From: an uncultured Saprospiraceae bacterium
Lineage (GTDB): Bacteria; Bacteroidota; Bacteroidia; Chitinophagales; Saprospiraceae
Reading direction: 5' to 3'
DNA: 32,574 nt
Assembly: GCA_937969415.1 (NCBI GenBank)
Contig: CALBWK010000111.1
Location: 1-32,574, forward strand
Below, piece by piece: positions 1 through 8,875 of this stretch (positions are counted from its first letter, which is position 1; the number at the start of each line of letters is the position of its first letter). The translations under genes were made by a program, and so were the position numbers. Below the pieces are notes generated by a model, which made no database searches, was not told the origin of the DNA, and saw nothing but the letters and a program-made list of their open reading frames with translations.

Positions 1-40
1 AAAAAGAGAATCCGCTTCCCCCTCTATTAACTATTATATC

Positions 41-79
41 TTCTCTATTATCTAAAAAGAAAGGCCTCCGCGCGCCGCC
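41..79 (+). repeat. Direct repeat copy 1 (39 bp)
   Basis: This 39-bp copy begins TTCTCTATTATCTAAAAAGA and matches 252-290 at 35 of 39 positions. The first 20 bases are identical, and the second half has the GCCTCCGCGC core. Only two clear copies occur in the window, 211 bp apart, with shorter degenerate relatives between them. Confidence 0.65.
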
Positions 80-251
80 TTACTTTGCAGTGATGAAGCT
101 TTGCACTAAAAAAGAGAACCGCTTTCGCCAATGACATTTATAATTATCCATTGCAACGCTACCTTCTAACTTCTAAAGGAAGAACCGCCTTCCGCTATCA
201 GTTGTCAGCAATGTCAAGGAAGGACCACCTCCTAGTATTATCTATTAGCTC

Positions 252-290
252 TTCTCTATTATCTAAAAAGAAGAGCCTCCGCGCCCAGCC
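252..290 (+). repeat. Direct repeat copy 2 (39 bp)
   Basis: Second copy of the 39-bp repeat at 41-79. A further weaker echo of its tail (a GCCCAGCC-CCTATCGACT-like piece) runs to the end of carB at about 338-361, so the repeat family abuts the carB stop codon. Confidence 0.65.
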
Positions 291-352
291 CCACTATGCA
301 CTCTGAACTAAAAAACTATGCACTAAGAAGCCACGCATCGAGCCCAGCCCGC

Positions 353-3169
353 CTATCGACTCAAATACATACTCCTCTCCCTATCCAATTTGCGGAAGTA
401 AGGGTCATTCAGGTCTTTGATAAAGCGTATCGCCTCGCCAGTAGATTTCATTTCTGGTCCTAATTGCTTGTCGACATTAGGGAACTTGTTGAAAGAGAAT
501 ACAGGGACTTTAATGGCGTAACCTTCTAACTTGGTTTCGTATTGTATGTCCTTTATTTTTTTGTGGCCGAGCATCACATAAGTTGCGTACTTGAGGAATG
601 GTACTTGATAAGCTTTGGCGATAAAAGGAGTTGTTCTAGAAGCACGAGGATTGGCCTCGATGACGTAGACTTTTTCATCTTTGATGGCAAACTGGATATT
701 GATCAATCCTTTTGTTTTGAGAGCTAGAGCCAATTGTCTCGTGTGAGATTTCATTTGCTCGAGGACGGCATCAGATAGAGAGTAGGTCGGTAAGACAGCT
801 GAGCTATCCCCAGAGTGAATACCGGCCGGCTCTATGTGTTCCATAATGCCCATAATGAGGACGTCTTCACCATCACAGATGGCATCTACTTCAGCCTCTT
901 TAGCTCTTTCGAGAAACTGATCTATTAAGACCTTGTTGTCCGGCATATGTTTAAAGATGCTCAGCACGTGGCGCTCTAGCTCTTCATCATTAAGGACTAT
1001 ACGCATACGCTGGCCACCTAACACATATGATGGTCTGACGAGTACAGGATAAGTGACTTCGTTAGCGATTTCTAGGGCTCTATCGATGTCTTGAGCTGCG
1101 CCGTATTTAGGATAAGGAATATCTAGTTCCTTGAGCAGATCTGAGAATCTGCCTCTATCCTCGGCAAGGTCCATACTGAGGTAATCCGTACCGATGATAT
1201 TATAGCCTGCTGCTTTTATTTTCTCGGCCAACTTAAGAGCGGTCTGCCCGCCGAGCTGGATGATGACACCTTCAGGTTGTTCGAGTTCTAGAATTTCTTC
1301 TAAGTGTTCCCAGTAGATCGGTTCGAAGTAGAGCTTGTCTGCAACGTCAAAATCTGTAGACACTGTCTCTGGGTTACAGTTGATCATTATGGATTCGTAG
1401 CCAGCTTCCTTGATGGCAATCAGACCGTGCACGCAGCAGTAATCAAATTCTATTCCTTGGCCGATTCTGTTTGGTCCAGAACCGAGAACAACAATTTTCT
1501 TTTTGTCAGAAGGGATGCTTTCGTTCTCGGCATCAAAAGTCGAGTAGAAGTATGGCGTCTGCGCTTCAAATTCTGCTGCACAAGTATCTACCATCTTGTA
1601 AGTCCTTCTAATGTCTCTAGACTTTCTGTATTTCGTGATGGCTTTTTCTTCTATACGCATCAGCCACGCGATCTGTGCATCAGAGTAGCCATTGACTTTG
1701 AGTTCTCTTAAGAAAGAGTCAGGAATGTCTTCTGGGACGTTGTACTTACCGAGTTCATTTTCAAGATTGACCAAGCTCTTGATTTGCTCGAGATACCACA
1801 TATCAATCTTTGTCAATTTGTGGACAGACTTGACCGGAACACCTAGACGCAAGGCGTCTTTGACTCTATAGATTCTATCATCGCTGACTTTTTCTAGTCG
1901 CTCGAGGATGTCTTCTGTTTTTATCCACTCTTTCTTATCTGCACCGAGGCCAGCTCTATTGTTTTCTTGAGACTGACAAGCCTTCTGCAATGCTTCGTTG
2001 AAGTTACGACCGATCGCCATCACCTCACCTACAGACTTCATAGAGAGTCCTAGGGTATGGTCTGAGCCATAGAATTTATCAAAGTTCCATCTTGGCATCT
2101 TGACGATGACATAGTCTAAGGTCGGCTCGAAGTAAGCAGAAGTCGTTTTGGTTATCTGATTCTTAAGTTCGTCTAGCGTGTAACCTAGTGCCAACTTAGC
2201 TGCTATCTTGGCGATAGGGTAGCCCGTCGCCTTACTCGCTAGAGCAGAAGATCGTGATACTCTAGGATTTATTTCTATGCAGATGAGTTCTTCTGTTTCT
2301 GGATTAAGTGAGAACTGGATATTACATCCACCTGCGAAGTTCCCCATTGAGCGCATCAACTTTATTGATTGATTACGCATCTCTTGGTAGGCTGTATCTG
2401 AGAGTGTCATCGATGGAGCCACTGTGATACTGTCACCAGTATGGATACCCATAGGGTCTAGATTCTCTACCGTACAGATAATGACAACGTTGTCATTTTT
2501 ATCTCTGAGCAATTCTAGCTCATATTCTTTCCATCCGAGTACAGCCTGCTCTACCAGAACCTCATGCGTAGGGGAGGCATCTAGTCCTCTTCTCAGAGAC
2601 TCATCAAAGTCTTTTTCTTCCATCACAAATCCGCCTCCAAGGCCACCCAAGGTGTACGAAGGTCTGATTACGAGGGGGAAGCCGATTTTCTGTGCAGCAT
2701 CCTTTCCTTCTAGAAATGAATTCGCGATAAATGACGGCGCTACCGAAAGGCCTAGCTCTATGACGTGCTTTCTGAAGGCTTCTCTATTTTCTGCTACTTC
2801 TATGGCTTCTAGATCTACACCTATGAGTTTGATATCGAATTCCTCCCACAAGCCTTGCTTACCCGCTTCTATGGCTAAGTTGAGCGCTGTCTGCCCACCC
2901 ATAGTAGCCAAGACAGCATCTATTTTTCGCTCTGTCAGGATCTGACGCAAGCTCTCCACTGTCAGTGGTAACAGATAGATATTGTCAGCGGTGACCTTAT
3001 CGGTCATTATTGTTGCTGGATTGGAGTTGATAAGGCTGACCTCTATGCCTTCCTCTCTGAGTGATTTGGAAGCTTGAGTTCCAGAGTAATCAAATTCGCA
3101 AGCTTGGCCAATGATAATAGGTCCACTTCCGATGATGAGGACAGATTTGATGGTCTTGTCTAGAGGCAT
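353..3169 (-). CDS. carB: Carbamoyl-phosphate synthase large subunit, short form without MGS domain
   Basis: The large subunit makes carbamoyl phosphate from ammonia (delivered by CarA), bicarbonate and two ATP, for pyrimidine and arginine synthesis in the cytosol. The protein has 938 residues from the ATG at 3169 (reading MPLDKTIKSVLIIGSGPI). An in-frame TTG at 3199 is possible, but it lies inside a promoter-like element and adds a non-family tail. Two homologous ATP-grasp halves are visible: the first with RPSYTLGGLGGG and EINPRVSRSSALASKATGYP, the second starting at VVLGSGPNRIGQGIEFDYCC with RPSYVLGGQRM and EANPRASRTTPF. The protein stops just after LGPEMKSTGEAI, so the roughly 130-residue allosteric MGS domain of E. 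coli CarB (1073 residues) is absent. This short form is known from other Bacteroidota, so it is not a local truncation. carA is not in the window. Confidence 0.96.
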   Translation of the reverse strand: MPLDKTIKSVLIIGSGPIIIGQACEFDYSGTQASKSLREEGIEVSLINSNPATIMTDKVTADNIYLLPLTVESLRQILTERKIDAVLATMGGQTALNLAIEAGKQGLWEEFDIKLIGVDLEAIEVAENREAFRKHVIELGLSVAPSFIANSFLEGKDAAQKIGFPLVIRPSYTLGGLGGGFVMEEKDFDESLRRGLDASPTHEVLVEQAVLGWKEYELELLRDKNDNVVIICTVENLDPMGIHTGDSITVAPSMTLSDTAYQEMRNQSIKLMRSMGNFAGGCNIQFSLNPETEELICIEINPRVSRSSALASKATGYPIAKIAAKLALGYTLDELKNQITKTTSAYFEPTLDYVIVKMPRWNFDKFYGSDHTLGLSMKSVGEVMAIGRNFNEALQKACQSQENNRAGLGADKKEWIKTEDILERLEKVSDDRIYRVKDALRLGVPVKSVHKLTKIDMWYLEQIKSLVNLENELGKYNVPEDIPDSFLRELKVNGYSDAQIAWLMRIEEKAITKYRKSRDIRRTYKMVDTCAAEFEAQTPYFYSTFDAENESIPSDKKKIVVLGSGPNRIGQGIEFDYCCVHGLIAIKEAGYESIMINCNPETVSTDFDVADKLYFEPIYWEHLEEILELEQPEGVIIQLGGQTALKLAEKIKAAGYNIIGTDYLSMDLAEDRGRFSDLLKELDIPYPKYGAAQDIDRALEIANEVTYPVLVRPSYVLGGQRMRIVLNDEELERHVLSIFKHMPDNKVLIDQFLERAKEAEVDAICDGEDVLIMGIMEHIEPAGIHSGDSSAVLPTYSLSDAVLEQMKSHTRQLALALKTKGLINIQFAIKDEKVYVIEANPRASRTTPFIAKAYQVPFLKYATYVMLGHKKIKDIQYETKLEGYAIKVPVFSFNKFPNVDKQLGPEMKSTGEAIRFIKDLNDPYFRKLDRERSMYLSR

Positions 3170-3196
3170 AGGACTGTAAGTCTTTGATAATGACGG

Positions 3197-3204
3197 CAAA
3201 TATA
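3197..3204 (-). promoter_or_regulatory. Candidate carB promoter -7 element (TATATTTG)
   Basis: On the minus strand the bases read TATATTTG, a perfect match to the Bacteroidota -7 consensus TAnnTTTG. It lies about 28 nt upstream of the ATG at 3169. No well-spaced -33 TTG is seen, so this is only a candidate. If used, it gives a very short leader and excludes the upstream TTG as the start. Confidence 0.4.
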
Positions 3205-3277
3205 TATTAATTGCCTCAAGACTAAGAACAGGAAGACAGGACTTATAGTCGGAATAGGGTCTTGACTAGAATCTTGA

Positions 3278-6200
3278 TTATTCTATTAGTGTCAATGTAC
3301 CGATATGCTCAAATTCGTTGCCATCAATATCTTCGTATTTTATATGGTAAGTATATACGCCTTGAACACTATTGCCCAATCTATCAAGTCCATCCCATCC
3401 TTCCTCTACATTGGGGTCAAAATTCTCTCTTTCATACATCAAGTCACCCCATCTGCTATAGATACGCATACTTTCTATAGTGGTAATAGCAATATTGGAT
3501 TTAACCATATAGAATCTATCTATACCTGTACCTCCAGGTCTAAATATCGTCGGTATATAGAGGCTAGCCTTAGGGACAAAGAATATCATACCGACACATT
3601 CGTCCGTATTACCACATTGATCAGTTGCGGTAAAGGTTATTTCTTGTGTGAAGGTCGAGGTACAATCGGTATTTATGTCAGCCAGCAATAGGTCTGTCTC
3701 AATATCAAATGTATCCAATGAACTTACTTCTGCTCCATTTAAGAAATCTGTCACTTGCCTATCTGAAGTGAGGTCGTTACAGATAACACTAATTGGTTCC
3801 GGACAAGTTATTTCTACTTCTAGATTGTTGAATATGTCTATGTTCGCCACACAAGTCGAGTCGATGTTACCACAAGCATCCTCCGCAAAGAAGACGACAT
3901 CCTGTGTGTCACCACAATCAAACTGCTCGATGACTAGATCGTAGTTATTACTTAAGTTATCTTCAGCTGGGTTGCACGCATCTACTGCTGTATAGCTCGT
4001 CAGCCAAGCCTCTATTTGACCAAATAAATCTGCCGAGGCTACATCTATCTCTATACTTTGAGGACAATTGGTGATGACGGGTGCTAGCGTATCTCTTTGG
4101 ATAATGTTCTGGACACAGGTGGTCGGTCGTCCACAATTATCCATTATTTCAAAAGTGATAGGAAGTGTTGATTCACACATAGTATTCAGTGTAATCGACA
4201 TAAAGTCATCGTCGACTGTCAGTGGCTCGCCACTATTATCCATTCCGCTAAAGCTATTAAGCCAAGCATCTATAACACTATCGACATCATCAGCTCCACA
4301 CTGTATAGCTACATCTCCAGGGCAGTTTATAATAGGAGCATCTTGATTGATGGTAAGTGTTGTTCTGCAAGTATCTCTAAGCCCACACACATCTTGGGCA
4401 TAGAATGCTACTTCTCTTATTTCATCAGAGTTGCACAAAGTGACAGGAATAAAGAAGCCATTCTCTACACTCGCTGTGGCCATTGAGCAGTTATCTGAAG
4501 CTCCATTTGTGGTTATCCAGTCATTAGCTATATCTACCGCATTGGGATCTGTCGAGTTGATGGTAATATCTGGTGGGCAGATTGCCGTAGGCCTTGTCGT
4601 ATCTTCTACATTGATAGTGGCCATACACATAGCAGTAGTGCCACAGTTGTCGGTCATCTCAAAGGTAATCAACACCGAACCCGTACAATCTTCTATAGCG
4701 TTGACATCTGCTGGATTATAGTCTGGTGTAACGTTGAGAATAGTGCCGTCTGCATCTATGCCTTCTGTAGAGTTGAGCCAAGTATTAATCAATTGTACAT
4801 TAGCAGGGTCGGCACATTCTATTGTGAGATCATCAGCTGGGCAGTTCAGTATCGAACCCTGATTGGTCATAACAGTAAGTAGGACTGAGCACTCATCATT
4901 ATTACCGCAGCCATCAGCAGTACCAAAAGTTATGTTAACCACTTCCTCTCTGTCACAAGGATCTATAGTCGTTATCGTCTGGTAATTATCAGAAAAAATG
5001 AGATTAGAGATACAATTATCTTCTGCTGTTGCACTCGCCAACCAAGCATCGACATCTGCATTAAATGTCGGAGACTCTAATACAAACATAGCTGGTTGTG
5101 GACAGGTAATGACAGGATCTGTCGTATCGTTAATTGTAATGTTAGCGCTACACATTTGCGAGTCTCCACAGATATTCACCATCGTAAATTCTACAGGAAT
5201 GGCTCCACTACATTGTATAAGATCAGGATTGGAAAATGAAAAGTTATCATTGACATCAAATGAGTTGCCAAGATTATCTTGAGCAGAGGCGGTATCCAAC
5301 CAATCTCTTATAATCATTTCATTATTTGGATCGGCACATTCTACAGTAAGTGGCTGTGCACAAGTCAGTGTTGCATCAATATTGTTGGTAATGATAATCT
5401 GACTATTACAGTCATTGGCTATCCATCCACAGTCATCCACCAGTGAAAAGGCGACATCAAAAGTTACATCGTCACAGTCAACTGTAAATACTTGTGGATC
5501 GAAGTCATAACTCAAGGTAAACCCATTGCAATCATCTATGAAGATGCCATCTATCCAGTCTTGGAATGAGGCGTTTTTATTGTCTATCGGTGATCCAGAT
5601 AAAAGTGAAAGAGGATCAGGACAACCATTGATATACACTGGAGGTTGGCTATCTGTAAGGATCAGATTGGTTGTACAATTGTTTTCTCTACCACAGGTAT
5701 CAATGACCAAAAAGTTAATAGGTACTGTCTGATTGCAAGTACTGTCGATAACAGCAAAATCAAAATCATTAGTTACATCTTCTACAAATCCAGAATTATC
5801 CATAGCAGAAGCAGAGGTGATCCAATCATCGATAAGCGTCATATTAGCAGGATCACCACATTCAAATCGTATGGTGCCATCAGGACAAACGATCTGCGGG
5901 ATATCTTGATTGATCATAACTCTTCCAATACAAGAAGCACTGAAACCACATTGATCATTAACGGTAAAGGTAATATCGAGTGGTCCTGCTTGATCACAAG
6001 CTACAAATAAGCTTGAGTCATAATTATCGGAGATAGCAGGCCCTAGACAACCATTGTCATCAAACATCGCAGTGGCTACCCAGTCACTTACAGCAACGTC
6101 TATGTTAAGATCGGTAGAGTTGATCGTGATCGTCGGAGGACAAGTTATATTTGGTTGAGTTGTATCTTCTACTCTGACAGTACTCATACAGATCTCAGTA

Positions 6201-8488
6201 AAGCCACAATTATCTGTTATGATAAATTCTACTTCTACTTCATTGCCACAAGAGATGAGTTGTAGGCTATTAGGGTCAAAATTATTTATATGTGCCAGAG
6301 TATCTCCAAGTACTGATGTAGCAAGCGCACCATCTAACCACGCGGCTAGTTGATCCACATTGGTCGAGTCTCCACATTCCATTATGAGATTTGCAGGGCA
6401 CGAGATGCTTGGTCTCTTCATCGCTTCTATCGTAAGCATAGCTGTACAGGGAGCACTAAAATTGCCACACTCATCTTCTGCTAAGAAAGTTATGGGATTG
6501 GTAATGATCTCATCACAACCTGCAAAAGCTTGGGGTTGGTAGTTTTCTATGATGGGTTGCAGACCACAATTATCAGTGAGTACCGCAGAGCCTATCCAGT
6601 TGGTTATATCTGCGGTAATATCTAGCGTTGCATCCGCATTGAAGGTTTGATCTGGTGGACAGGTAATTTCTGGTGCTTCGGTATCTATGACAGAGATACG
6701 TGCAATTCTATCTACTTCTTGTCCACATTGATCTACAAAGAAAATTCTAACATCTACTACTGAGTCACACCTCGATAAGTTCGGATTATCAAAAGCCAAA
6801 TCATTTTGTACTGTAAATGTAGCGCCAAGGTTATTGCCTGCAGTTGATTGCGCAACCCAAGCACTCAAGTCTACTATATTTGGATTGTCACTACATTGGA
6901 TAGTTGTATCAGCAGGGAAGTTGCCAAAATCAGAAACGACATTATCAATAATCGATAGGGTAGCTGTACAGCTAGAATCGATGGGATTGCAATTATCATC
7001 GGCCCAGAACTGAATAAGCACATCTCTCGACCCACAGTCTGGAGCCAATATAGTTGGGTCTAGATCGTTCATCGGTTGTATTGTCAACAGACACTCATCA
7101 GTAGCTGTCCAGGTGCTCAGCCAGTTGTTGACATCAGCTACAATTGTTGCATCAGCAGCATTGACCGTAAGTGGTCCAGGGCAGCCAGTTGTCACGGGTG
7201 GAGTATTGTCAGAAATGGTAAGAATCTGTGTACAGCTTGTCGTCCTTAGACAGTTATCTGTTGCAATAAAGTTGACAGTAAATTCAGAATTACAATGTAT
7301 GGCACTCAATTCAGATACATTAAAGTTGTTGCCAATATTCGTTATGATTCTTCCCGCAAAATCCACGGCTCTTACTGTCGCTCGCCAATTGTCAAACTCT
7401 AATTGGTTCATAGGGTCACCACAGGATAGTCTTAGTGTGTCTGCAGGACAGTCGATAGAAATATTTCCAGAGTTGGTAATTGTAATTAATGTGGAGCAAC
7501 TATTGCCTGATGTGGTGGTATTGCCACACTGGTCATCAGCTGCTGTAATAACTTCGAATACTTGTTCGTCACAAGCGTCTAAGGATACTTGTGTCTCATC
7601 CCAATTGTCAGTTAGTGTAACATTCTGACTACAATTGTCATCTGCGACGGCACTGTCGAGGTGTGCTTCTATATCGGTAAGCAAGTCCGTCGCTCCTATA
7701 TCAATGACAAAGTCATCTGGACAATTAGTAAAAAATGGTGGCACATCATCAGTAACTCGAAAGTTGCCAATGGTTGTCATAGAATGGCCACAATCATCTA
7801 TGAGCCAAAATTGTACTCTGAGAAATCCATTGCCAGGGTTGGTCATAGACCCACAGCCATTGGGGTTACTAGGACTTTGTAGGTAGTCAATTATAGTAGG
7901 CGGAGGTACATATCCTGGTGCCGCTACATCTTGTACTATGCCGCCTGCACATCCCTCCGAAATCTCTGAATAGCCAAGATTGTCTAACCATAACTGAAAT
8001 TCAGTGTTGACATCATCTTCACAACTCACTTCGAAATCAGGAGCAAAAGTGCAACGTCTTAGATAGTAAGGGACTTCTACTTCATAAGTGATGGTACAGG
8101 TTACCGGTGTGACACTTGGATCACTAGGATTACCATCATAGATTTCAATAGTTCTTGAGGTAATGTTCATATCAGTGCAGTCTTTAGGACCGCAACCATT
8201 ATCTATGAGGTTGTTAGAATCACTAATTCTGATGACGATATCGTTACAGCTGCTTGTAATTTGGCTAGAGAGATCGAGAGCTTCAAACCAAGCTTGATCT
8301 CCATTGGCGATATTGTCATTCAAAAAACCTGGAATAGGTGGCAAGCAACGTTGCATAATGACTGCAGTGCTTGGACATATGATGGTGGGACCTTCTTCTT
8401 GAGAGATGTGATTGCCCACAGAAGTATCTTCAGCGGCAAATAACGACGACGTTAATAGCAGTAGGCATATGGATAACCTAGATAGCAT
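3278..8488 (-). CDS. Giant secreted modular protein with alternating HYR-like repeats and gliding-motility-type C-terminal sorting domain
   Basis: The protein has 1736 residues from the ATG at 8488; an upstream in-frame GTG would bury the signal peptide. The signal peptide is MLSRLSICLLLLTSSLFA. After two atypical N-terminal modules, about 16 modules of roughly 87 residues follow (residues ~255-1640) in strict alternation. Type A has an early (E)CGD/CAD and a central DNxG without Cys. Type B lacks the early Cys (often TINSTD) but has a central DNC. Both share a CP start, a conserved Trp, a Val-x-Phe strand and DxCGxxxxC. The last ~96 residues are a CHU_C-like T9SS type B sorting domain (RIYSRWGDLMYE, GWDG, GVYTYHIKYED). 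In its first strand the usual PNGDGxND is degenerate (PGGTGIDR). The likely role is cell-surface or secreted adhesion or scaffold, by inference. It is paralogous to the next gene upstream on the same strand. No enzyme domain was recognised. Confidence 0.85.
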   Translation of the reverse strand: MLSRLSICLLLLTSSLFAAEDTSVGNHISQEEGPTIICPSTAVIMQRCLPPIPGFLNDNIANGDQAWFEALDLSSQITSSCNDIVIRISDSNNLIDNGCGPKDCTDMNITSRTIEIYDGNPSDPSVTPVTCTITYEVEVPYYLRRCTFAPDFEVSCEDDVNTEFQLWLDNLGYSEISEGCAGGIVQDVAAPGYVPPPTIIDYLQSPSNPNGCGSMTNPGNGFLRVQFWLIDDCGHSMTTIGNFRVTDDVPPFFTNCPDDFVIDIGATDLLTDIEAHLDSAVADDNCSQNVTLTDNWDETQVSLDACDEQVFEVITAADDQCGNTTTSGNSCSTLITITNSGNISIDCPADTLRLSCGDPMNQLEFDNWRATVRAVDFAGRIITNIGNNFNVSELSAIHCNSEFTVNFIATDNCLRTTSCTQILTISDNTPPVTTGCPGPLTVNAADATIVADVNNWLSTWTATDECLLTIQPMNDLDPTILAPDCGSRDVLIQFWADDNCNPIDSSCTATLSIIDNVVSDFGNFPADTTIQCSDNPNIVDLSAWVAQSTAGNNLGATFTVQNDLAFDNPNLSRCDSVVDVRIFFVDQCGQEVDRIARISVIDTEAPEITCPPDQTFNADATLDITADITNWIGSAVLTDNCGLQPIIENYQPQAFAGCDEIITNPITFLAEDECGNFSAPCTAMLTIEAMKRPSISCPANLIMECGDSTNVDQLAAWLDGALATSVLGDTLAHINNFDPNSLQLISCGNEVEVEFIITDNCGFTEICMSTVRVEDTTQPNITCPPTITINSTDLNIDVAVSDWVATAMFDDNGCLGPAISDNYDSSLFVACDQAGPLDITFTVNDQCGFSASCIGRVMINQDIPQIVCPDGTIRFECGDPANMTLIDDWITSASAMDNSGFVEDVTNDFDFAVIDSTCNQTVPINFLVIDTCGRENNCTTNLILTDSQPPVYINGCPDPLSLLSGSPIDNKNASFQDWIDGIFIDDCNGFTLSYDFDPQVFTVDCDDVTFDVAFSLVDDCGWIANDCNSQIIITNNIDATLTCAQPLTVECADPNNEMIIRDWLDTASAQDNLGNSFDVNDNFSFSNPDLIQCSGAIPVEFTMVNICGDSQMCSANITINDTTDPVITCPQPAMFVLESPTFNADVDAWLASATAEDNCISNLIFSDNYQTITTIDPCDREEVVNITFGTADGCGNNDECSVLLTVMTNQGSILNCPADDLTIECADPANVQLINTWLNSTEGIDADGTILNVTPDYNPADVNAIEDCTGSVLITFEMTDNCGTTAMCMATINVEDTTRPTAICPPDITINSTDPNAVDIANDWITTNGASDNCSMATASVENGFFIPVTLCNSDEIREVAFYAQDVCGLRDTCRTTLTINQDAPIINCPGDVAIQCGADDVDSVIDAWLNSFSGMDNSGEPLTVDDDFMSITLNTMCESTLPITFEIMDNCGRPTTCVQNIIQRDTLAPVITNCPQSIEIDVASADLFGQIEAWLTSYTAVDACNPAEDNLSNNYDLVIEQFDCGDTQDVVFFAEDACGNIDSTCVANIDIFNNLEVEITCPEPISVICNDLTSDRQVTDFLNGAEVSSLDTFDIETDLLLADINTDCTSTFTQEITFTATDQCGNTDECVGMIFFVPKASLYIPTIFRPGGTGIDRFYMVKSNIAITTIESMRIYSRWGDLMYERENFDPNVEEGWDGLDRLGNSVQGVYTYHIKYEDIDGNEFEHIGTLTLIE

Positions 8489-8875
8489 AATGTTCTTTTT
8501 TCCCAAGCAGTTAGTCCTGACGAATTGTTCAAAAATCAAACCAAACACATTATTGAATGTCTATTGGTCTAGTTAGGTAACTGTAATAATCGAAGCCTTT
8601 TAGGAACGTCGCCGCAAAAATAGTGTATTAAACTATATACAGAACGACTCAGGTCAGCATAATGCATCATTATTGCTGATAGTTAGGGAAATTTTAAGAA
8701 CTGATTAATTCCTGTAATCAATAAAAAGTGGATGCAAACGTAAATCGTGACTTTAGCAGAATTATGTGCGGAAAAATTCATATTCCGCAAACTTTATTCT
8801 AACTGTTGCTTTCTTGGTTTTTTAACGAATTTACCTAACCCATACAGCTCTCCATAAAGGAAACTAGCAAGTGCT
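8489..8875. other. Intergenic region between the two giant genes
   Basis: No gene is seen. On the minus strand it holds the end of the 8876-11779 transcript and the leader of the 3278-8488 gene. It contains a candidate -7 element (8615-8622), a perfect 7-bp inverted repeat TGCGGAA/TTCCGCA (8767-8773 and 8783-8789, 9-nt loop) without a T-run on the minus strand, and two oppositely oriented TTACCTAAC words (complement of 8572-8580, and 8831-8839). Confidence 0.5.
8615..8622 (-). promoter_or_regulatory. Candidate -7 element (TATTTTTG) for the 1736-residue protein gene
   Basis: Minus-strand TATTTTTG matches TAnnTTTG and would give a leader of about 120 nt before the ATG at 8488. A convincing -33 TTG was not found, so confidence is limited. 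Confidence 0.35.

Larger units (their letters stand above)
1..352. other. Gene-free left flank with degenerate repeats
   Basis: No credible coding region is seen between the left edge and the carB stop codon. The stretch is built from loosely repeated pieces: purine-rich A/G runs followed by CCGC/CCTCCGCG-like blocks (around 1-20, 55-79, 108-129, 175-196 and 266-290) and several TGCACT/TGCACTAA pieces (around 100 and 297-334). The best-conserved pair is listed separately. No tRNA, CRISPR array with constant spacing, or clear terminator was recognised. It could be a decayed intergenic repeat family. Confidence 0.6.

Noticed and set aside
1-352. Possible CRISPR array in the repetitive left flank
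   Set aside because: The repeats are unequal in length and spacing and degenerate, and there is no constant repeat-spacer pattern.
3197-3199. Upstream TTG start for carB adding ten residues
   Set aside because: It overlaps a perfect TAnnTTTG promoter element, and the extra residues do not belong to the family N-terminus. The ATG at 3169 fits.
7113-7628. Long plus-strand open frames antisense to the giant modular genes (also 4431-4721, 5645-6010, 9387-9788, 10125-10511)
   Set aside because: They follow the repeated codon pattern of the opposite strand, lack family resemblance, and would all be internal to clearly coding sequence.
8767-8789. Inverted repeat TGCGGAA/TTCCGCA as the terminator of the 967-residue protein gene
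   Set aside because: On the minus strand no T-run follows the stem, so it is recorded only as a dyad within the intergenic region.
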